Of a stretch of DNA of 64,000 nucleotides, positions 1 to 11,000 are shown piece after piece. This DNA comes from Anagrus nilaparvatae. Taxonomy: Eukaryota; Arthropoda; Insecta; Hymenoptera; Mymaridae. The notes beneath the pieces are model-generated. The model did no database searches, had not been told where the DNA came from, and was given only the letters and a program-made list of their open reading frames with translations. Within the stretch, counting starts at the first letter, position 1; every line of letters begins with the position of its first letter. Location: contig JAKSXM010000263.1 in assembly GCA_022575985.1 (NCBI GenBank), positions 10,086,001-10,150,000 of the forward strand. Direction: 5' to 3'. A program made the translations under genes and the position numbers.

Positions 1-277
1 TTATTAAGGGATAATTATATATTCGAATAAAATAAAATTTTATAAAAAAAAAATAAAATTAGCTTTTTTTATATTTGTCTCTTTTTAATTATGCAAAAAT
101 GATTTAAAATCCATTAACGCCGGCGCGACCAATCCATGGACGCTAGAATTTTCACTTTAATAACAAAATGATCTTATTAATCTACTTTACCAGCTACTAA
201 AAACGAAAAATGTATGTATAATTGCATGGTTATAATCAACATTATTTGTTGTAAATTAAGATTACAGCCCATTGTAT

Positions 278-310
278 GAGGAACCTCAGTGCCAGCTATT
301 TGGCAGGGTA
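278..310 (-). repeat. Terminus of the GGTTCCTCA dispersed repeat family
   Basis: Read on the minus strand it begins TACCCTGCCAAATAGCTGGC and continues into GGTTCCTCA. The same terminus, nearly identical, opens an insertion at 41551. Related ends occur at 14440-14469, 18221-18254, 31051-31085 and 32576-32612. The CTGCCAA..TA..TGGCA part forms a small hairpin. The superfamily is not known to me. Confidence 0.55.
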
Positions 311-490
311 TTTTTAAATTAAGTAGTCGGTAATGATTAAAAAATTTTAATAGTGTTCATAAATGGTTACGTGATTTAAAAAAATATGCCAAAGTAGTAG
401 AATTGATACATGCTTCCTAAATATAAATATATAAATATTATTTCTAAGATTTATGACTCCTGTCCGCCCTAACAAAAATAACCGGCCGGT

Positions 491-553
491 TTTGGCTGGT
501 TTCATCTGGTTTCATCTGGTTTTATCTGGTTTCATCTGGTTTCATCTGGTTTC
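491..553 (+). repeat. 10-bp minisatellite (TTTCATCTGG)n
   Basis: About five tandem copies of TTTCATCTGG, one of them with C to T (TTTTATCTGG), preceded by related GC-richer sequence. It is a simple local tandem repeat and no function is implied. Confidence 0.85.
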
Positions 554-971
554 AATGAGTTTTAACCAGAAAAGTAGTTTTAGTTGTTAAAAAAAGAAAA
601 TTTCCGGGAAAAACAAAGAAAATTCAATCCTGAATAAGCTTAATAACAGTAAATTATGATTTCATATTATTTTATCCAGCTATGCTGCGAATTTATTTTA
701 AAAGTATACTAGCTGATTGGCCTCGCGATGCTCGGCTTAACCAAATAAAAACTCTTGTGCATTAATTTTTTTATATTTTAATCATATTTAGTTAATTATA
801 ATAAATTTAATCATACGTGATTTAAATGCAATTTAATTTTATTTAAAAATGATTGAGAACAGAATTAATTTTATACTTCTAAAATTAACAAAAAAATTTT
901 ATAATTCATATTAAGAAAAAGTTACATGATTATTTATAAATATTTATAACTAATGTTGTATATTTTCTAAC

Positions 972-1150
972 ATACCCCAATAGCATTATGGCATAAATAT
1001 GCTTACAATATTACATCAATTTATGTTGAGGCAAACAGCAAATTTACATCAAGGTGCGTCCTCATATGACGTAAATTTGACGTCGAGTAGGTTAGATGTT
1101 TTCAAATTGAATACAATTTGACAACAATGTAAGGTTTCATTAGGGAATAA
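972..1150. repeat. Diverged dispersed repeat, related to 46720-47030
   Basis: It starts with TACCCCAATAGCATT, while the copy near 47 kb ends with the complement (ATGCTATTGGGGTA). Both share an AAGGTGYGTCCTCATRTG block followed by ACGTAAATT-like text. I infer an old mobile element with this terminus, but a second terminus and a target duplication were not found. Confidence 0.35.
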
Positions 1151-2776
1151 AATTCTTGATGGATTATTGTATTCATATTGTTGTCATGTTTTTTTTAAAT
1201 GCAATTTTAAGTAAATATGCCATAATTGTGTTTTGTAAATAATAATAAAAAAATAGGATCTAAAAAATTTATTAAATTTATAATTAAATTTTAAAGAAAA
1301 AATACATGTCTCCGCATTTTACATTATAGTGTAACCTAACCTGTAAATTAAACGACATTATTTATATAGTAAACAATAAACCGTTTAATACTTAACCGTT
1401 TAATCTAATTTATATAATAATTAATAAATAAACATTTATTATCTTTTAATTAAATTACGTATGTGAATAATTTCAACAGCAAAAAATAGTATTTGCCACA
1501 TATTTTGTATCTGGAAGACTGAAAAAGGTAAATTTTTGTTTGTAAACTTTTTTTATTTTTTATTTATATAAGACATTTGTTTCAGAGTTATAATGTTAAT
1601 GTGCAAGAATTCAAAGCTAGCTCTTCTAAATAACTTGTGGATCTAAATATGATTTCTAAAACTTTGATTTTGAAAAACATTAGCAACTTCTAGCAAATAA
1701 GTATATATGCTTTTGTATTTAGCCTCTTCAATCTTAAGTTATGTTAGAGGTCACCGACACTTAGCACATGGATTTATATTTGCTATCATACATGTATAAA
1801 TCCTTTCTAGATTAGGTAGAGCTATTATCGAAGACCATTGAACCATAGATTATCTGGCTATAGACAACTATCGCTTCGAAACCTGATGTAGGTGCAGTTG
1901 AATGTTTTAAAATAAGCTTAGATTTTAATATAAATTAATTTTGAAGGCACTGGATTATGTTGCTTAAAAAAAACAGTTACATATTGACCATCTGCTCAGG
2001 TTATTGAAAGATTTCAAAAAATGACCTAGTTCAATCTCTATCTCTATATTGTACAAAATATAATAATCTGAAAATCATCAAAGGAAAATTTATTATCGTT
2101 ATAGTTAAAAATTAAGATAACAAGGATTGTGAAGTATTTGCAATTACATAGTTATTTTTTTTCTTCTAACAAGTAGAACTCGCATATTTGTAGGATTTGA
2201 AATATATGTAGGCAGAATCTAAGTTCATTAAAATATTTATTATAGCCTGATCAACCATTCTTGGACAGATGGTTATTATGGAATTAAACTTTCATTAGCT
2301 GTTGATATATTTCATTTTCTAATAAATTGTTAATAATAGACTTTGAAAATGGAAACAACGATCAAAATTTTGTACTAGATGACATTTTTAGTTCAAAATA
2401 TCTATTTTTTTATATTAAAATTCACCTGTCCAAGAATATTCTCTTAGGTGAAAATGGGTTAATTTAAATTTATGTATGCTTATATATTATTGTTTTCTGA
2501 GAATTTGCAGCTCAAGTTATTTTTGACGATAAAGAAATTGTTTATAATCCACAAATAAAATTCAAAATAAATGTATTGTTAGTGCTCAAATAGTAAATTT
2601 GGAGTTACTTTACTTAACCTGATACCTCCCTTTAGGGTCCATAAAGGAGCATTAATTTCTATGATTAAAAAAATTATTTTTGAACATAAAAAAAAGAATT
2701 TTTAGCTGTATGCTGCGTCTTATTATCATCCTGCTTCCAATATATCAGTATACAAGTGATTTTTTTTATTATCAAT

Positions 2777-2840
2777 TTTAAGAAATACAGAACCCCTTTT
2801 AAAGGTTTAAGAAATACAGAACCCCTTTTTCAAAGGTTTC
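2777..2840 (+). repeat. Two-copy tandem duplication of about 30 bp
   Basis: The block AAGAAATACAGAACCCCTTT followed by AAAGGTTT occurs twice head to tail, with a small length difference in the T run. This is a recent local duplication. Confidence 0.8.
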
Positions 2841-3309
2841 TGCGCAAAACTCGAATCTAATAAAACAAAAACTTATAATAATACTCTAAATTTCCTTTAA
2901 ATGGTATTAACAATAGTGTATTAATTTGCAATTATTTCAAGAAATATATTAAATGAAAAGAAACTGATTCTCTTTTATTTATCTGGTGCATTTATTTTTT
3001 CAAAATTTTTCAAAACAAATAAAAAATTTTCTTAAATCTTTGAAGTAATAATAAATCAATTCATGATTAAATTTCACAAGATTTAAATTCAATTTAAATT
3101 GATCTAAATTTGAAATAAAAAATGGAAAGAAAAAACTCAGTAATTTTAAATCAAAACTTATAGGAATTATTTATAACTTGTCACAGAATTTTGCTTTTTT
3201 TTGAACATTTTTAAGTTTGAGAATTCATTCGTATTTTACAGAATTGGAAAAGGTAATAATAAAAATAATTTTGCGCAGAATAAAAGCATATATGCATGTA
3301 CAAATTAAG

Positions 3310-3705
3310 CTGTTATTTTCCTAAATTTTCAGCTTTTTAGACCTCAACCGTATATTTTTACAGTTGAAATGTTTGTCATTGTCTGAGGTCTCTGTTTCTT
3401 CATTTTTATTTAGACCGCATATCTTAGTGCAAAAATTTTTTTCCTTGTAGGCATTCAATCGAAATTTATCGTAGAATCCCATTCTGGGGTAAACATTTTA
3501 TTTGAACTGCGCATGCATGAGAAAATCACCTCCTGTCCTCCTGACAGTTTTAGATTTCTTCTTTGTTCATGTTCAAAGCACAAGCTTGCAAAATAACGGT
3601 TTTAAAAAAATCATTTTTCATAAATTTAAAAATTTCCTCGAAGTCACATGACCAAATAAAAATCTGACTTGCCATTCGGATAATGCGGAAAATTTTATAT
3701 ATATT
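3310..3705 (+). repeat. Diverged dispersed repeat, second copy at 52920-53405
   Basis: The two regions share ordered blocks: CAGCTTTTTAGA, TTTCCTTRTAG, CGTAGAATYCNATTCTG, TTTGAACTGCGCA, AAAAAAATCATTTTTCA, CAC(G)TGACCAAAT and AATCTGACT followed by ATTCGGAT. They are the same orientation and clearly homologous, with many substitutions. Their 3' text resembles the inner parts of the foldbacks at 8672 and 41319. Confidence 0.6.
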
Positions 3706-4104
3706 AATTATATATTAATTATATAAGCAAGTAAATTTTTATATCTTTCAAAAAGTTTATGTTTATGTAAAAACGGTGAATTTTTAAAATAAATCATAAT
3801 TTATCATTTTTAAAAATAAAAATTTAATTTTAAAAAAAATAATTAAAAATTCTTATTTTAAATAAAATTTCTTTCTTGACCCCTAATTAGAAATTTCGTA
3901 TGAATCCCTACAAAGAAAAAAATTTTTACACTAACAATATGATAAGCATGCGTTTTAGATTAAAAAAAATGAAGCATTATATCTGAAAATGGAAAATAGT
4001 TAAAAAAAACAACCAAAATTTAAACTACTGTAAATAATAAGGTTTAAGCCTTTTAGCTTTTTAATTAAAAAGTTAAACATTTAGGAATAGTACATTACGA
4101 TCCC

Positions 4105-4520
4105 GTGTCCAGAAAAGTAATGAATGGCCCAAATCGCACGTAAATTACCATCCGAGGCGAAGCCGAGATTGGTAAACTGCGATTTGGGTCATTCTTTATT
4201 TATGAACAAGGGTCGTATACGATTTCTCTTCGTCAGTGGCGAGAAAACGCGTCTTTTCCGGTCGCGCAGCGGTCAGGAAATACGTGCTTTCTGGCCGCTG
4301 ACAAGAAAAATATTGTTTTCATGTATAATATCGAAGAAATAGTATATTTACGGCTGTGTTTAGAAAAGTAAAGAATGGCCCGATTTGGGGCATTCTTTAT
4401 TTATGGACAAGGGCTGTATAAAACTTTTCTGCAACAGTAGCGAGAAATTTAGATTTCCTCGGCTGCGCAGTGGTACGGCCAGGAAATCGTACTTTCGTGG
4501 CTACTGTCCAGAAAAAATAA
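4105..4520 (+). repeat. Short dispersed repeat with internal hairpin, one copy plus a partial copy
   Basis: The first copy contains a hairpin built from CCCAAATCGCA and TGCGATTTGGG around ACCATCCGAGGC, then GTCAGTGGCGAGAAAACGCG. A partial second copy follows at about 4365-4520. Related copies are at 26107-26200 joined to 29864-29965 (split by a 3.7 kb insertion) and at 39655-39830. The short open frame at 4124-4342 is a by-product of this GC-richer repeat. Confidence 0.6.
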
Positions 4521-4776
4521 TTTGGCCCTAATTTGAAATAAACTTGAAAATTCGAACTATATCTGAATTGTGTCAACAAATACATGGGGTCTTTGAAGTA
4601 AATTTTCAGTCAAATATTTGACTGAAATATGCCTTGGATTTTATGTTTCATTTATTTTTTATTTTTAATTTTCAGCAGATAAATTTTGCTTCAAAGTTTT
4701 ATAGTTTAAAAGATTTTCGATATAAAATATATCTGTTAATTATATCTTAAGTTGTGATAATTGGGAACTTGAATAA

Positions 4777-5010
4777 TTACGGAAGCCGCATAGTATCATG
4801 GAGAATTAGAGAGAGGGTTAGTAAATATTTTAAATTTTCTTTTTGAAATTCATTTTCTTTGACCTCAAAAACCTTCCGGTAACGTAGAAAGTTCATTTTC
4901 TAATGTATTACAACCCACCCAACAAGTATCTCAACAAGTCTCTCAACAAGTCTCTCGACTATTTACCCACCCTCTCTCTAATTATCCATGATACTATGCA
5001 GCTTCCGTAA
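4777..5010. mobile_element. MITE, 234 bp, TIR TTACGGAAGC
   Basis: The terminal inverted repeats are about 40 bp (TTACGGAAGCCGCATAGTAT at the left, its near-complement at the right). The element is flanked by ATAA on both sides (4773-4776 and 5011-5014), a likely 4-bp target duplication. Inside is a short CAACAAGTCTCT tandem run. No coding capacity is seen. Confidence 0.75.
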
Positions 5011-5014
5011 ATAA

Positions 5015-5732
5015 TAGCTCATTAAAAAAAAAATTTTTAACTTTTTATTTAAATTTATAAGGTTCTTCTTTAGGTGAATTTCTTTGTAAGATATCTTATT
5101 TTTAAGACTACTTTTGGTTTTTTGTTTCGGACTTACCAATCCTGAGATTAACTATCCGCCAAGCAGCAACAACTTTTATAAGGTGTCTACTTTGGTACCC
5201 TGTATAAATTAAACTAATTCCAAAATTTTAATTTCTTTGTTTCTCTCTCTGTTTGTATATTAATTATTAACAGAAAAAATTCACATTTGTACTATGCAAT
5301 AAAGTAGCTGAGAAAAAAAAATTTTTCAACATGCTTTTTTTAAGCTACTATATGCAACATGATTTTTTTGAGCAAGATTATAAAATAATAATATTTTTAA
5401 ACCATATAAATTAAGATAAATGCAAATTATTTTTATTTAACACTGACACATAATTTACATAATACGTTAAATATGTTTAAGCACTTTTTTTTATAGTAAT
5501 AAATGGTAATGTAAAAAAAGAACATCAATTATTTTCATCGTAGTAAATAAAAAAAGTTGAAACTTTCCTATTATGTTGTTATAATAAAGCTTTCTTATGC
5601 GCATAAATAAAAATAAAAACAGGACTTTTAGTTTAAAAAAAAATAAATATACTTAAAGATGTATAGATAAAGATAAATTTTTAATGTTTTAGAAGAACTC
5701 ATTTACCTTTATAATATTAAGAACTTACTAAA
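5015..5732. other. Gene-free AT-rich spacer
   Basis: No exon, RNA gene or clear repeat was recognised here. The stretch lies between two MITEs. Confidence 0.5.
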
Positions 5733-5735
5733 TTA

Positions 5736-6058
5736 GGGGACGTTCAAAAAATACGTAACACGAATTTTTATGAAAAAACCCATCCATGCGTGGCAAAATA
5801 ACACTATTTTTAGTAACTTTAATGTTTTATAGATAGGACCGTAACATTTTTGTTTAACCCCCCGACGAACTTTAGATATATCTAAATATATCTAAATAGA
5901 TCTAAATAGATATATTTAGATCTAATGAGATATACTGAAATTGGAGATATAAATAGATATATTTAGATCTAAATATATATATTTAGATATATTTAGATAT
6001 ATCGAAAGTTCGTCGGGCCTGCATGCGTTCTTTGCGTTACGTATTTTTTGAACACCCC
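5736..6058. mobile_element. PIF/Harbinger-type MITE, 323 bp, TTA target duplication
   Basis: Ends are GGGGACGTTCAAAAAATACG and, reversed, GGGGTGTTCAAAAAATACG. Both sides are flanked by TTA (5733-5735, 6059-6061). A 3-bp TWA duplication with G-rich termini is the hallmark of PIF/Harbinger. There is no transposase gene, so it is non-autonomous. A second palindrome is nested inside (5861-6017). Confidence 0.8.
5861..6017. repeat. Nested palindrome built of AGATCTAAATA units
   Basis: Inverted ends CCCGACGAACTTTMGATATAT enclose alternating TAGATCTAAATAGATATATT text. A shorter, related palindrome with ends CCCGATGAACTTTCGTTATA lies at 31980-32069. Two separate copies with matching ends suggest a tiny mobile foldback rather than chance. 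Confidence 0.65.
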
Positions 6059-6061
6059 TTA

Positions 6062-7528
6062 CTGATTTTTTAGAGATATATAAAAAATTGCTTATACAAT
6101 TAAAAAATAATCTATTTTTAATAATGCATAAAGATGGGTTATTAGCAATACGTAGATTATAATATTAAAATTTTTTTCTCATATCATATTTTTTACATTT
6201 TATTATTAATTTACTTGCAAGGAAAGTCCAGGAAATTTAGAAAACCAAATAGGTCGGAATCAGTTTACTGTATGAAAAAAGCGACATTATTATCATTTGA
6301 TTTTTCCAATAGATCTTTTCACAGAAGACATCTAGGGACACAAGGCTCTAATTTATAAAATAGGAATTTGCAGACTATTAATTAAAAAGCCAAATTGAAT
6401 AATTTTCATGAATACGTTTCAAAAATTTTATTCAAACAAATTTCCACTGAAGTTTTCAAGATATCGTAAAGCTTAAATTAAGACATAAGTTAAAAGAAAA
6501 AAAAACCAAACCATAAATTAAGATTCCGACTCTAAATTAACATAATACCGTAAAAAAAAAGATAGCCAATAAGAGACGAGTAATACATTTTAAAAAATTT
6601 ACTGCTTGTTTACAAAATATTTGACACCTTCAAAGTTTACTTTCATCAGAAACTTTAATTTTGGCAGCAATTTAAAAATTTGATTTATGTCTATCATGGG
6701 GGGTTAATTAGTGATAAACAATCTTGTTTAACAGCAGAACATAAAAAAATGACCCATACGAAAAAAAATAGAGATTCACCAAAAGTTGTTTGAATTAGGA
6801 ACAAGGTTGCAGCAATATTTTGAAGATAGCCTAAATCCATAATCGTAGTTTATGATAATCATGTCTGCTAGACATTTGTTGGTATACCTGGCGTAATTAT
6901 ATCTGAAAGGCTTAAATACACCGGTTATACCAATAAATGTGTAGCAGTCATGATTATAATAAATGACGATTACGTGCAGTGCTGGTGTAAAAACGGCCTA
7001 AGGCCCATTAGAATAAAGAGGGTAGTCGGAATTTTATTTCAGCATCATAAGCTTATTCCTATTATTTAATTGAATTTAATTTTCAAAATATCCTGAACTC
7101 ACCTTGTTTTAATAAATTAAACATTCCACTAAACTTAGCAATTAATAAATAATATCATTAATAAATAGTATCATCTTTAATATTGTTAATTTTTATCAGT
7201 AGAAACTGAAGAATATTTGAAGAACAGCTTACTTTTTTATTTATTAGATTATTAAGTTATTATTAGATTATTCAAATAGCATTGCTGATTTTTTATATGT
7301 TATAAATTCTATTTCTCATTCACAAAAATCTCCCATCAAAACATTTTTATATTTTTTAATATTGTGTACATCACAGTATATTATATATAAATTCAATAAT
7401 ACAATAATAAAACTAATAAACTAACTAATTATAATAGAATCATAAAACCTTCAGCATTTTTAAAGTATATTTAACTGAAACAATGGTGCGAACCTTGTTT
7501 ATAAGATTTGCATTTTACCTAGTTGAAT
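6062..7528. other. Downstream flank of the DUF4806-type gene
   Basis: AT-rich, with one MITE (6840-6972) and no recognised exon. On the minus strand this is where the 3' UTR and polyadenylation signal of the gene should lie. Several TTTATT words (AATAAA on the minus strand) occur, but none can be singled out. Confidence 0.4.
6840..6972. mobile_element. Small MITE, 133 bp, TIR TAATCGT
   Basis: The two halves are near-complements over almost 50 bp each: TAATCGTAGTTTATGATAAT at the left and TAATCGTCATTTATTATAAT at the right, reversed. They include CATGWCTGCTA and a GGTATA block near the centre. The target duplication is unclear. Confidence 0.7.
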
Positions 7529-7880
7529 TTACAAGCAATAATCAGAGGAAGAACCTGAGTAATTATCTAATGATCTTGTCCGTGATCTTTCTCTATACCG
7601 ATTTCCATCACGCCAGGGTGAAGTAGATTTATTTCGATGTCCATGTTTTTCTGAATCATGAAATTTTTCTTTTGATTTATATGGGCAAGGCAAATATTCA
7701 TAAGTATTAGTTTTATTTCTCTTCAGCAAAGATCTTGAAGGTAAACTCCGATGATCATTATTTTCTTTTCGTTTCAAGTATGATTCATTTTCAAAAGATA
7801 AACTTGATGAGGTACTAGGTCTATTATTTATTGCATCAAAAAAATTTTCATCTTCGTATGCTTGGGGAATTCTTTTTATT
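7529..7880 (-). pseudogene. C-terminal tail of the DUF4806-type gene, out of frame
   Basis: Directly after the stop an uninterrupted frame runs to a TAA at 7529. It reads VIKRIPQAYEDENFFDAINN and ends in an Arg/Ser-rich segment (RYRERSRTRSLDNYSGSSSD). One extra A in the A8 run at about 7889-7896 would join it to exon 9 and give a protein of about 610 residues. Either the assembly lost a base in the homopolymer, or the gene was recently truncated. The composition is like the other exons, not like random AT-rich DNA. Confidence 0.6.
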
Positions 7881-8009
7881 ACACTTTCTTTTTTTTCAAT
7901 TGTGTAGTATTTCTATGTCTTTGAACAAGTGTTCTATGAGCTTCAGAAAGATAATATAAAAATTCGTCTCTGGTCAGATCTCTTCTTTTCTGGTACCTTG
8001 AAACTGATT
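7879..8009 (-). CDS. Exon 9, last exon with stop codon
   Basis: 131 nt including TAA at 7881-7879. Acceptor TTATTTAG|AATCAG. It encodes ESVSRYQKRRDLTRDEFLYY then LSEAHRTLVQRHRN, as expected after DUF4806. It stops soon after a run of eight A. The next 350 nt are open in another frame (see the next entry). Confidence 0.72.
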
Positions 8010-11000
8010 CTAAATAAGTAAAACAAAAGGGAAGGATATTTATTTATTATTTTGTATGTTAAATATTTTAAGGACGTCCAAATGTATTTATCAATGATTT
8101 TATGAAAAATTAACCAGAGAAAACATAAATCAATTAAACATACACCTTTTTTTAAAGGCTAAATTAAAATGAATTAAATTATAAAATTAAAAAAATATAA
8201 TAATTCAATTTTTTTTAATTTTATATCTTAATCTTTTTTTACGAAAGTTTTTTAATAAAAAATGTAAAATAAAAAAACTTATAACTGGTTAATGTGCTCA
8301 CACAACCGCAATGATAATGGAGCGTGTTCACTTATACTACTTTTAAGTTATGCTTCCGAATTATTATTATAAATCCTAGAACCGAAATTATAATGAATCT
8401 TTAAATATAAATTATCCTAAGTCCGTAAACCTGAAATATTTGAAATCCCTAAATCTAAAATATTTCAAATCAATTTGATATCTTCCCCTTAAAATGCAAG
8501 GGACTTTTCCGGGTACTCCTCTCTATATGTTGATATATTGTGAACAAGTTCCATGCTAATATATTTAATAAAAAATGTAATATCTTTTACCGCTTTAAAT
8601 TATATATACCTATTTACCACCAATCAAAATAAAAGAAAAATGAAATATACACACTCTTTTTCATTTATGTATATCGGTAGTTCTTAGCTATTTTTACCCA
8701 AGTCTGAGGTCGATGTCTTGGATTTAAAAAATACCAATTGCACTGTGTTTGGTATGTAAAAATATGGTTAGTGGCCAATTTTTAAGGCTCTAGGTGGCTT
8801 GGTTGCGATTTGGCAGCTGTTTTTCCAATTTTGATTTTTTTCGAATTCTCAGCCACCCGTTTGCTTTTTATTTTCTGGACGCCCTAAATAAGCCTAAAAA
8901 ATATTTTCTATATAAAGGTGGGTAGTAAAAATTCCCGCCCAATCCGAATCTGACCATATTTTTTCGGAAAAATCTCAGGAAAAGCCGGAAAATCGGAAAA
9001 ACTAAAGGAAACTGGAAAATACAAATTTCTCAAAAAGCGTCACTTTTTTTTTTTTTTTTTTTATTTTTTTTACATGTGTTTTCCCATACTTTTCATGCTG
9101 GTAACCTCCTTTTTTGACCCATTTGCCTTTTTAGTACTTAAAAATCAATTTTAGGCTCAAAAAAATGATTTTAAAAATTGTTCATTTTCCGAATTTTCCA
9201 ATTTTCTCGCTTTTCCTGATAGAAAATGAAAAATCTGACTTGATTTTCGGATTCCTCGGGAAATTTTACATTGATAACCTTCTTGGGTAAAATTTTAGAG
9301 GCCTTTGTGACGCAAGAAAAAAAGAAAAACAAAATAACCTGCTAAAATCAAAAAAATAAACAGAATAAAAAAATAGCAAAATTTAATTATGTTTAATTAT
9401 GTTTGATTTTAGCAGGTTATTTTGTTTTTCTTTTTTTTACAGCGTCATAAAGACCTCTAAAATTTTACCCAAGAAGGTTTTCAATGTAAAATTTCCCGAG
9501 GAATCCGAAAATCAAGTCAGATTTTTATTTTCTATCAGGAAAAGCGAGAAAATTGGAAAATTCGGAAAATGAACATTTTTTAAAATCATTTTTTTGAGCC
9601 TAAAATTGATTTTTAAGTACTTAAAAGGCAAATGGGTCAAAAAAGGAGGTTACCAGCATGAAAAGTATGGGAAAACACATGTAAAAAAAATAAAAAAAAA
9701 AAAAAAAAAAGTGACGCTTTTTGAGAAATTTGTATTTTCCAGTTTCCTTTAGTTTTTCCGATTTTCCGGCTTTTCCTGAGATTTTTCCGAAAAAATATGG
9801 TCAGATTCGGATTGGGCGGGAATTTTTACTACCCACCTTTAAATAGAAAATATTTTTTAGGCTTATTTAGGGCGTCCAGAAAATAAAAAGCAAACGGGTG
9901 GCTGAGAATTCGAAAAAAATCAAAATTGGAAAAACAGCTGCCAAATCGCAACCAAGCCACCTAGAGCCTTAAAAATTGGCCACTAACCATATTTTTACAT
10001 ACCAAACACAGTGTAATTGGTATTTTTTAAATCCAAGACATCGACCTCATACTTGGGTAAAAATAGCTAAGAACTACCGATATACGAAATAGATAACGAA
10101 CGTTTATTATTTTTTATTTAGAGACATTCTACAATTGAGTGATTGACGCTTGCGATTTAACGCTACGTTGCGCAGTAAGTTATTTGATATTAGGCCCCAT
10201 ATCTACAGAAACCGTAAACCCGAGGCGTACCGCAAGCGTGAGCGCAACGCAATGCGCACAAACCAAAATCGTTTTGTGCACATGCGCGTTAGAGACATTC
10301 TACAATTGAGCGATTGACGTCTGCGATCGTGCGCAGCGCTTGCGTTTGGCAGGGAGGCAACTGTTGTAAAATAATAAATTAAAATGCGGTAGTGGTAGAG
10401 ATAGCAGAATAAAATAATGAAAAATTAGCAAAATTAATGAAAATAAATAGAAAACATGCAGAATTTATTTTTTTTTATTGTAAAAATTTTACAAATAATA
10501 AAAAATAACCTTAAAACTATAGAAGTTTATTATTTTTATTTATTTAATGAAAATAAGTTTAAAGATTTAAAAAAAAAAGTGAACTAAAAAATCAAGAAAA
10601 AAAATAGTAGTTTCAAAACTTTCATTCGAGCCTTCATTCCTCTTTCATACTCAATGAACTTAGAGAAATCTGACTATCTTATTATAATTATAATACTTGT
10701 TAAAAGAAATAAAGTTTAAAATTTTTGGTGCTAAAGTTCTAAGATTAAATTATTTTAATTGATTTTCCTGACTTGATACTGAAACAGTTTTGTACTCTAT
10801 CTTAGTTATGTTAACGGTAAGCGAGTACCAGATATAACTTGGCTTATAAGTTTCTTAAACTTGTAAACCTGAATAGTCCAAGTCTTAAAATTTGTTTCTT
10901 CTAGTTCTGGTGGGTAAACAGAACTAGGAAAAACAAACTCCAAGGCTTTTGAATGTCAGGTTTATAATTTGACTCCTAAATTTTTAAGATTTGAAAAAAA

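Larger units (their letters stand above)
1..4100. other. AT-rich intergenic stretch, no gene recognised
   Basis: No open frame with recognisable protein similarity and no splice-consistent exon was found on either strand. The stretch holds only the dispersed or tandem repeats listed separately: a repeat terminus at 278-310, a 10-bp minisatellite at 491-553, a 32-bp duplication at 2777-2840 and a diverged repeat copy at 3310-3705. It lies downstream of the DUF4806-type gene. Confidence 0.6.
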
